Assembly (NCBI GenBank): GCA_028641055.1
Contig: CM054062.1
Span: 233,938,376 to 234,002,375, forward strand
DNA length: 64,000 nt
Direction: 5' to 3'
Source of the DNA: Alopecurus myosuroides
Taxonomy: Eukaryota; Streptophyta; Magnoliopsida; Poales; Poaceae
Both the position numbers and the translations under genes were made by a program. The notes under the pieces are model-generated. The model did no database searches, had not been told where the DNA came from, and was given only the letters and a program-made list of their open reading frames with translations. Below are positions 55,501 to 64,000 of this stretch, piece by piece (the first letter of the stretch is position 1; every line of letters begins with the position of its first letter).

Positions 55501-56713
55501 CGTCCAGAGCACGAGGGGAGGGTAGGGGAGAGGTCCGGTAGGTCGGGGCTCACCGTGGGGAAGCTCGGTGGCGAGGACGGAGGGTCGTGGACGTGGAGAA
55601 AACGGGGATGGCGGCGACGATCGCCGCGCGCCCGAGAGGAAAACGTCGACGGCGGGGGGGCTACGCAGCTTCCCGGGCCTGGCCGAGGGAACGGAGGCGC
55701 AGAGGGCACCTCCCCGGTGCCATTCCCGGCCTTGGCGTGGACTGGCGAGGCCCTCAACGGAGGCGCCAAGCACGGCAACCTCGGCCCCAGAGGTGTTCTA
55801 CTCGGCGTCAGGAAAAGTACCACCGACAGAACAGAAAAGATCAATGGCAGAAAGGGAGATCGACGGGGAGGAGGAAGAGAGGAAGTGGCGGCGCAGGAGA
55901 TGGAGTAGGGCTAGGGTTTGGAAAGGAGGGGGCAGAGGCTGGGTAGAAAAGGAGGGGGAGAGGGGGAGCTCGGTTGTCTCTTTCTGTCAGCGGTGGCGTC
56001 ATCGCCTGTACGGAGGTGGGGGAAGGAGGCCTTGGGCCGAAAGGTAGGAGGAGAAGGGGGGTATGGGCTGGATGGTTGGGCCTCTGGCCTGGCTGCCTCC
56101 CCCTTTCCTTTTTTTTTACACACATTTTTTTTGTAGGAAAGAAAGAGAGAGAAAAAGAAAGAGGTTTTAGGGGTTTTCATTTTATGAATTAATTTTTATT
56201 GAATTACAAAACAGTAAGGTCAAGGTTTGTGAACTTTATTTTCAAAAATTTGAAATTGCCAATTGATTTGAATTTGTTATTTGAATTTCAAATAGGGTTT
56301 CACATGGATTTGATTTTTAAAATAAGCAAGTTTTATTCAATAAGCTCAAACACTATGAAAACTTATTGAGTTTAAATGTTTGCAAGATCTTAATTTTAAA
56401 CCACATTTGGAACATGCCAAGTATGAATGATTTTATTTGAATTTGAACTGGAATTTACCATTAGGGTGTTAATAAAAGGGGGGTTTTATTAACAAGCATT
56501 TTAATTGATTCAAATTCAAAACTATTGAAAACATTTGGAGTTGTTTAGTTTGCAACTTTTAATTGGAAACTTTGGACATGTTTGAAAGTTTAAATTGGTT
56601 TGAACTTTTTAAGTTGTTTTGAAAACAGGGGCAAAGCATATGATGCATGTGATGCAAAGCAAAAATAAAAAACAACCAGAATTCTATTTGGGGGAAATCC
56701 CCGGGGTGTTACA
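52565..56713 (-). repeat. 3' LTR (copy A) of the 8.8-kb element
   Basis: 4149 bp, minus strand TGTAACACCCC (56713) to CGTCACA (52565). It has AT-rich flanks (54300-55070, 56170-56640) around a GC-rich core (55080-56100) that resembles a promoter plus leader with an open 159-codon frame and a tRNA-like segment. Confidence 0.88.
55286..55360 (-). promoter_or_regulatory. tRNA-like segment with pol III A and B boxes in LTR copy A
   Basis: On the minus strand an A-box TAGCCCAGTGG (55340-55350) is followed at tRNA-like spacing by a B-box GGGTTCGAATCCCC (55294-55307). A D-loop-like and a T-stem-like segment are visible, but the two acceptor-stem sides do not pair. I therefore call it a tRNA-derived, SINE-head-like relic rather than a tRNA gene. 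Copy B retains it unchanged at 59941-60015. Confidence 0.5.
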
Positions 56714-57209
56714 GACGACACCACTAACAAGGGATTGCGCCCTCGCAATCCACCCACTAACCCGGGAGGGGAAAGAAGTTCGACTATCGATTCTTCATGC
56801 TTCCAGTTGATCTCCTCGACACCACTAACAAGGGCTCCTCGACACTACTAACAAGAGAATCTTGCTCGGGTTGATGACGATCTTCTCCCACCAGGAATCT
56901 TCCGATGATCGAACCTATTAGGTTAAAGGCTCAGAAAACGTCCACCCACGTAGGATCCTAAACTTTGAAAGATAGGTAAGGGAAGAGACTCCAAAACAAA
57001 TAAGGTAGGAGGAGAAATAGAATAGAGATAAGGAGAAAACAAGAATCCTATTGAGATGTTTCCAAAACAGGTTTTGCACAAATAGTTTTTGACACTCTAG
57101 AAACACGACCGTTAACGAGGTTATCCTACAGGCTTTGCGGACCCGTTGCTTCGATAACCATTCGTATCGAAACAACATTGGGAATCGGTAACCAGGCTCT
57201 GATACCATT
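56714..57209 (-). mobile_element. Internal domain of the 8.8-kb element (496 bp)
   Basis: Short, non-coding, with several copies of acaccactaacaagg-like sequence at its left end (56717-56860) and the primer site at its right end. I could not identify a clear polypurine tract beside the 3' LTR. Confidence 0.7.
57195..57207 (-). other. Primer binding site (tRNA-iMet type) of the 8.8-kb element
   Basis: Minus-strand TGGTATCAGAGCC, two bases from the end of the 5' LTR, complementary to initiator tRNA-Met. Confidence 0.9.
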
Positions 57210-60200
57210 TGTAACGCCCCGAGATCGGGCACTATGCAGATTTCAGCATTTCCGCCAAAATCCACATAATAACCGATTTCGGGTTGCCACTTGTGATAAT
57301 ATTACAACAGTTCACGAATAATCCACAACAACAACAGAGGAGGTATATACAAGACGACTCAAACGAGTCAAGGATACAACTGATACAATACAAAGATCCA
57401 AATAACAGCGGAAGAAACAACATAGTGTCCGACTACCGACAAGATACAAATTGGACTAAGAGTCCTGAAGATAACCGATGGCGTCCAATCCCTGCCCAGG
57501 CCAAGCCGGAGGGATTCCCAAGCTAACGTCGTCAGACTTCAAACCTGTTGACTGCAATGTGGAATATGCAGCCACGAAAAGGATTCGTGGGTCAGTACGG
57601 TTAAATACTGGCAAGTGGATAAACCCATACTCACAAGATACCAGCGTAACCAATCATCACAAGATACCAATACTTTGGGTACAACGGAAAGGAAGGGATT
57701 ATTGCAAAGAAGCGGCAGCTGGCTGCACCAACTAACTACAGAGACGCGCTACAACATCCGACTAAAAGAAAGGGATAAGATAGCGTATCAGAACCAACTA
57801 CAACTACTCACCAAACAATACCCATCCAATGTTACCCCCTACTAAGGAAGCAACCCAAGGAAACTCACTCGGTTGATTAGGGTGACATTCATTTTTATGG
57901 TGGAGGTAATCTATATTACTAGTCAAGTTATTATCATTAGGTGTAGGTTGTCTGAGTACTTGTTAGCCAGCACTTTCACCAAGTCATCCATAACCGCGGA
58001 CAACACGGCTTCTCGAGAAGATTTAACCCTGCAGGGATGCACCAATTTGGCCGTACACGTAAGAATGACCCGCCAGATGGAAAGGCCCTTCCACCAAGCG
58101 AGGCACTCAACACAACCCAACTCTTCTTCGCATCAAGCCCAAAGAACCCCGTGCAATTGAGCGCACGGTTAATCAAGCCCCACGAAGAAAAGGGGACCCT
58201 CATAGCACTCTAAGAACGTGTCTCCCTAAATGCCGACTACAAAAGTTCCACCCTGGCGCCAAGGGTTCGCACCTGCATATGCATGCGGCAAATGGAAAAC
58301 CCGAACTAAATGAGGCGATTTGGACGAGATGCGAATCGAATCAAAGTTGCGGGGGGCGCCCATACTCGCTTCCCACATGCGGATAGTGCGCTCATCATGG
58401 ATCGGAGGACAAGACCCTTTTCCTAATTAAGGTCGACACTAGCAGGCCTCAAAACCACGCCGGGCCTCCTGCCGGTGCCTTATCATCAAATTATTATTAC
58501 CCAGAACATTGACATGTTGTTGATTAAGTCGAAACCCAACTATCAAACTAAACAGGTGATAAGACGGACAGCAAGACTAGAGCGCAAACAACACTAAGCA
58601 TGCAACTACGACACAAGGGCCAACAGGGTAAACAAACAACAGTTAATAGGAAGTGGAAGGAAGACTATATCATGGTTGCAAGGTAAACATATGATAGGAT
58701 CGAGACACAAGCATCGAATCATAAGTCTAGCATAAGAACAACGGAAAGAATCGGTAACAAGTGATGAAAGGCAGCCATAGGCAGCAAGTGAGTATACTTG
58801 CCTGAGATCCAGCAAGTAGAGGTACATCCGCAGAACTTGTCGTTGCTCACATCATCTCAGCGTCCTATCCGCGAAGAAGCAACGAACTAGAACAAACACC
58901 GGATGCCACAATTACTACTACGACAAAAGATCCAGCATGATCCTATTTTATATGCATGACAAGTTAAAGGGTGCATCAAAGATAAACTAGTTGGCATGGT
59001 AAACATATTTAAATGGGCCCATATGCAATTTGGATTGCATCTGGAAAAGCCCATGAATTAATGTTGAATTAAATGATCTACAAATAACCATCATGTGAAA
59101 GTTGATTAGAATGATGCATGGATGATGAAAACAATAAGAAAACAACAATAGCTTCAGTTTGATATGTTGTTTACCAAGTTTGGAATTTTTATTCATTAAG
59201 TTATGAACTTTGGCATTTTAAATGATTTAAACAAAAATTTGTTGTTTTCACCAATTTTAAATGTTCAAAACAGCTAACAAAATTTATATTTGGAAAGAAC
59301 ACAAAATTTTAGATGGAATACATATTTCATTTGTTGAATTTGGATTTTTGATGAGCAAGTTATTAAATTGACAATTTTCAATGCATTAATTAAGAAATAG
59401 GTGTTTTCAGCAATTTAATTTATTCAAAATAGAAAACAAAGTTTATATTTGGAAAGCTTATTCAATTTTGCATGGAAAACATATTTTATATGTGCCATTT
59501 GAATTAGATTTGAAATAGTTATGAATTTGACCAAATTTGAAAGAGTTGTTTGAATTTGAATTTTTGAAACTATTTGAAATGTTCAAAACAGTATACAAAT
59601 GGTTTAAACATGTAGAGAATTTAATTTAGCATGTAATACATATAAGGTTTGAATTATTTGGAGTTGTGGTTTGAAAGATATGGGCAAAAGAATTTTAGGG
59701 GTGCTTCTATAATTTTGGAGGACCTAGGTGTAAGGAAAGCAGGGACTAGGGGCCTGTGTGTGAACGGCTGGCGCGGATCTGGATCTGGAAACAAGATCCA
59801 CCGGGGCTGCAGCCAGCCCCTGCGGCTGACGCGCGGGCCCTGGCCACGCAGGCGCTGGCGTGGCGCGGGTGGAGGGCTGCGTGGCACCCACGGCCCATGA
59901 CGGGTGGGCTAGGACCCGCGGTTAATTGCGAAACAAAAATGCGCAGACGGGGATTCGAACCCACGCCCTGGCGTGCGCGCACGGAGGACTCGAGCCACTG
60001 GGCTACGGATCGCTTGGTGTTACGATTGGTGCGTGGCCGAATAAGGAGCAAAGGTGCGTCGTTTAACTGACAGACTGAAGAACTGCAGGAGCAGTTCGCG
60101 ACGGAGAACAGGAGGCGATCGCCGGAGTCTACAATGACGGCGCACGATGGCGGCGCGTCCAGAGCATGAGGGGAGGGTAGGGGAGAGGTCCGGTAGGTCG

Positions 60201-61368
60201 GGGCTCACCGCGGGGAAGCTCGGAGGCGAGGACGGAGGGTCGTGGACGTGGAGAAGACGGGGATGGCGGCGACGATCGCCGCGCGCCCGGGAGGAAAACG
60301 TCGACGGCGGGGGGGCTACGCAGCTTCCCGGGCCTGGCCGAGGGAACAGAGGCGCAGAGGTCACCTCCCTGGTGCCATTCCCGGCCTTGGTGTGGACTGG
60401 CGAGGCCCTCAACGGCGGCGCCAAGCACGGCAACCTCGGCCCCGGAGGTGTTCTACCCGGCGTCCGGAAAAGTGCCACCGACAGAACAGAAAAGATCAAT
60501 GGCAGAAAGGGAGATCGATGGGGAGGAGGAAGAGAGGAAGTGGCGGCGCAGGAGATGGAGTGGGGCTAGGGTTTGGAAAGGAGGGGGCAGAGGCTGGGTA
60601 GAAAAGGAGGGGGAGAGGGGGAGCTCGGTTGTCTCTTTCTGTCAGCGATGGCGTCATCGCCTGGACGGAGGTGGGGGAAGGAGGCCTTGGGCCGAAAGGT
60701 AGGAGGAGAAGGGGGTATGGGCTGGATGGTTGGGCCTCTGGCCTGGCTGCCTCCCCCTTTCCTTTTTTTTTACACACATTTTTTTTTGTAGGAAAGAAAG
60801 AGAGAGAAAAAGAAAGAGGTTTTAGGGGTTTTCATTTTATGAATTAATTTTTATTGAATTACAAAACAGTAAGGTCAAGGTTTGTGAACTTTATTTTCAA
60901 AAATTTGAAATTGCCAATTGATTTGAATTTGTTATTTGAATTTCAAATAGGGTTTCACATGGATTTGATTTTTAAAATAAGCAAGTTTTATTCAATAAGC
61001 TCAAACACTATGAAAACTTATTGAGTTTAAATGTTTGCAAGATCTTAATTTTAAACCACATTTGGAACATGCCAAGTATGAATGATTTGATTTGAATTTG
61101 AACTGGAATTTACCATTAGGGTGTTAATAAAAGGGGGGTTTTATTAACAAGCATTTTACTTGATTCAAATTCAAAACTATTGAAAACATTTGGAGTTGTT
61201 TAGTTTGCAACTTTTAATTGGAAACTTTGGACATGTTTGAAAGTTTAAATTGGTTTGAACTTTTTAAGTTGTTTTGAAAACAGGGGCAATGCATATGATG
61301 CATGTGATGCAAAGCAAAAAGAAAAAACAACCAAAATTCTATTTGGGGGAAATCCCCCGGGTGTTACA
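57210..61368 (-). repeat. 5' LTR (copy B) of the 8.8-kb element
   Basis: 4159 bp, aligned with copy A throughout, with scattered substitutions and a 10-bp insertion. Followed by the target copy acagt (61369-61373). Confidence 0.88.
59941..60015 (-). promoter_or_regulatory. tRNA-like segment with pol III A and B boxes in LTR copy B
   Basis: Same as in copy A: B-box at 59949-59962, A-box at 59995-60005, minus strand. Both boxes are unchanged between the copies although surrounding bases differ. Confidence 0.5.
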
Positions 61369-61373
61369 ACAGT

Positions 61374-64000
61374 TTTTGGGTTGCTGTTTTAAAAAGAGCA
61401 GGGGCCATTTTGTAATTTCCAGGAGGGTGGGGGGTTTTCAGAATTTTATCCTTGTCATCTTCTTCCTCGCGGCAGTAGACGAGCAAGCCGAGTACGTCGC
61501 CACCCGATGCCACCTCCTACTTGGCCTCTCGGGGATAAGGGCGAGGAGAAGGAGCCCTGCACGCCTCCACTCCTCCTCACTCGGCCCTCATCCCCTATCC
61601 CTCTGCCTCTCACCCGTGGAAAACGACGAACCCTAACCCTAACCGCCGGCAGCCCGCCGCTCGCCATCGGAAGTACGTCGCTCCTGCGCCCCCAACGAGC
61701 ACTCCATCGTCACCGCCATCTCCTCCTCGTCTTACTCGAGTACGAGCAGCACAAGGGAGCATCGGGAGGCCCCCAATTTTGACGTCGATGAGCTCTCCGG
61801 CCGCCGCCGTTTCTTCCTCGCCGGCGTTGATTCCGGCCTCCCCTCGCGTTGTTGTCCACGCCATCGAGCTTCTGGTGAGCTCCTGCAACCGATGGTGCCT
61901 CCCCTTTCTTCCCTCCCCCTCTGTGCCGCCTTGCCGTCGAAGCCCGTTGTCCGCCGCCGCGCCCGAGCTCGCCGGCGCGAGCTCCGGCGACCATATGGCA
62001 AGCCGCGACCACCCCTAGCATCCCCTTGATCATCTCCACCCCGTGGTGGATTTCGATTTTGGTATAACCGCGCGCATCGACGGATTGCTTGGCATCTGTG
62101 AGGAGTTGGCCCGGGATGACGTCACCATGACGTCATGCCCACGTCACTGCCCTATTTCTGTTTAATTTCAGTTAAACGAAATTGTTCTCACACGTGGACC
62201 CCACCTGTAATTTAAATTTCAGAAAAGGAGTTAATTTTATAAATGCAATATCTTTTAATTGGCTAATCAGAAAAATGTGTTCAATATACCAATTTGTTCA
62301 GAAAAATATAATCTACATGTTTATGTCATTTGCACACATTTTTGACAAATTTGAATTTTGAGCATTATTTAAATCATATAAAATAAAGAAAATAAGTTTT
62401 TATTCAAGAAAATTAGAAAATTACAAGTTATATGTCAAAATGCTTAGAATGTCAAAATGCTTAGAATGACAAATTACAACTAAAACTGTTTTCTTAACAT
62501 ATGAACCCTAGCAACCCATGAACCATGTTTAGGTATCTTTAATGCATTCAAATGTTCATGCATACATATTGAGCATTGCATCGATGCCTGTTTTGAGTGT
62601 TGTTCTCCCTCTTTCCGGTGTTTGCTCCTATCGGTAGACCTCGAACCCGGAGAGAAGTTCGACACCCCTGTTGCCGAATACTTGGGCTAAACAACCAAGT
62701 CAAGCACTTATTCCTGAAGCTTTCTCTGGTTTTCTTGAAGCAAGGCAAGCATAACCTCTTATCTGCCCATATATGTTTTCGAAGTGTTTTCCTTCTCGTA
62801 CGATGCATGCTTTTACAAAGTATCTTGAGTCAATGGATAGAGTTATCCTATTTATTTGCATAAATCAGATATCATGATTCCATGCTCCTAGCTGACATAG
62901 GATTTGTTTGTGTGTATCGCCAAAGCCTCAAAATATGCCATGCTTGGTCATACATGTTTGTTGATCTCTGCTCCATCCGGTTGATGAATCAGAGTTACGA
63001 AATAAATCTAGTATGACAGGATAACGTGGTAAGGTTCGAGATGTGTGTGGTTAATATGTTTAAAGGCTTGGATGAGTTGCCACATGGGATGTGGTGATTT
63101 GCCTCGTTCATGCCCCTAGGAGCGAGTTCTCTCCTTTGAAGCCAAGACTGATCGTGCAACCACACGGGGATTGGATTCCCCTCGGTTTCAACTTGTCTAG
63201 TTTGTTCCATGAGTTCCCTAGTTCGGGCGTTCTATTTGGATTTGCTGGGGATATCAAAACGTTTTCAAAACTAGGACGTGGTGGTGTATCGGCGCTCTGC
63301 GGGTAGGTAACCGTCGAGCATTGCGCACAACGATAGAGACCCGGCAGGAGATGGCCACTCCCTATTGGCGGTCCATCTCTACTCGGAGCGACTCATGGAA
63401 TAGGCGAAGTAAGGGAAAGATCGTGGTCAGCCACCCTCTGCCGGCACATCGTCGGAATTGTGCCAATAGCTTGGCATTAAGAGTCGGTTGATGCGTGTGG
63501 GTAAAGTTGTACACCCCTGCAGGGTTTAATCTTTTCGAAAAGCCGTGTCCGCGGTTAAGTACGACTTGGTGACGGATCCTGAGATCATAGATAACTTGAA
63601 CATGCCGTAAAAGATGTTGCCAATGAATGATTAGTTTCAAGAGGTGGTTCCAGTTATCGGTGCTGAAGATGATGCTTCGAAGGTTCTGAAGACAATACCC
63701 GAGAAAAGGGTATTCTTTTAAAAGATTTGTGAAAAACTTCTCAGTCTCCCTCTATTCGAAACAAAGTTGGCTTTACGCAAAACAACCTTCATAAACCCTT
63801 TTTGAACAAGCAGATATATAATAGGTTAGTTAAGTCTTGTTGAGTACCTCCCGTACTCATGTTTGCTTCAATTTGGTTTAGGTGGAGTTCCATACCTTCG
63901 GTGGTGTTTCAACGTGGACATCGATGGATAGTTTGGGGTTTCCCAGGTAGCAGCCTGGAATCTATGGGCTAGGACGTCGCCTTATGTTGCGGCCTCTTAG
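61374..64000 (+). repeat. Continuation of element Z (LTR-like) to the window end
   Basis: 2.6 kb of non-coding sequence. It contains a telo-box-like AACCCTAACCCTAACC at 61629-61644 in a GC-rich, leader-like stretch (61440-62030), then AT-rich DNA and segments homologous to the inverse of the 8.8-kb element's LTR. No gene is seen. Confidence 0.5.

Larger units (their letters stand above)
52565..61368 (-). mobile_element. Complete non-autonomous LTR element with 4.15-kb LTRs and a 496-bp interior
   Basis: LTRs at 52565-56713 (4149 bp) and 57210-61368 (4159 bp) with target duplications acagt at 52560-52564 and 61369-61373. A tRNA-Met primer site on the minus strand sets the orientation. The 10-bp length difference comes from an extra gaaactattt-like block near 59567 in the right copy. 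Scattered substitutions show it is older than the two Copia insertions. No gag or pol. Confidence 0.88.
52286..64000 (+). mobile_element. Element Z, long-LTR Gypsy-like sequence (interrupted, right end outside window)
   Basis: It begins TGTAACATCCACC at 52286, is interrupted at 52564 by the 8.8-kb element, and continues from 61374 to the window end. Its plus strand at 63511-63560 (cccctgcagggtttaatctt and onward) corresponds to the minus strand of the inner element at 53347-53395, so Z is a related LTR in the opposite orientation. Only LTR-like, non-coding sequence is visible. The internal region, if any, is beyond 64000. Confidence 0.55.

Noticed and set aside
61629..61644. Possible interstitial telomere repeat
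   Set aside because: Only two and a half units of CCCTAA; too short for a telomeric array, better read as a telo-box.
1..64000. CRISPR arrays, operons, riboswitches or a bacterial defence system
   Set aside because: No regularly spaced short repeats and no prokaryotic gene organisation; all recognisable sequence is plant nuclear.

Overview
This is a eukaryotic, grass-type nuclear window, very probably from a Triticeae species (wheat, barley, rye, Aegilops). That placement rests on my recognition of the repeat types (the 1.6-kb LTR family starting TGATACGTC, Stowaway-like MITEs, stacked PIF/Harbinger elements, nested LTR retrotransposons) and on the plant-type exon structure of two host genes. 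No database search was possible. There are no bacterial operons, CRISPR arrays or convincing functional RNA genes.

Layout. 1-6745: a minus-strand, gag-only Gypsy-type element (left LTR cut by the window edge) with a tRNA-Asp primer site. 6746-9535: the 3' end of a decayed LINE, itself interrupted by a solo LTR (7267-8865). 9570-10741: a doubtful DNA transposon and a Stowaway-like MITE. 11008-13962: host gene 1, a six-exon GH10 endo-xylanase on the minus strand with a TATA box near 14155. 14667-30900: four PIF/Harbinger-type elements placed end to end, sharing TAA at each junction. The second carries a B3-domain-like gene and a divergent acidic ORF, and is split by a 10.7-kb gag-only Copia-type retrotransposon (16950-27691, target duplication tccat) whose two 2466-bp LTRs look identical.

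31670-36686: host gene 2, a five-exon class III-like acyl-CoA-binding protein on the minus strand. A 6.4-kb Copia element (36954-43362, 205-bp LTRs, target duplication gtctc) sits 267 bp upstream of its ATG in the same orientation. It has an intact pol ORF but no recognisable gag. 43363-46451: upstream DNA with a MITE and a fragment of a Myb/SANT-like transposon protein.

46452-64000: nested retrotransposons whose 5' or distal halves lie beyond the right edge. Element X (LTR 46452-48043) is interrupted by Y (LTR 48579-49976), which is interrupted by Z (starting 52286). Z in turn contains a complete 8.8-kb element (52565-61368, target duplication acagt) with 4.15-kb LTRs and only 496 bp of internal sequence.

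The most notable observations are: a hairpin in the non-coding 3' part of two retrotransposon families, supported by wobble and compensatory changes on the transcribed strand only; the Harbinger chain and its B3/acidic-ORF cassette; the LTR-to-ACBP read-through frame; and a tRNA-like pol III box pair inside the 4.15-kb LTR. The host genes are unrelated enzymes or lipid-binding proteins, and nothing suggests they act together.
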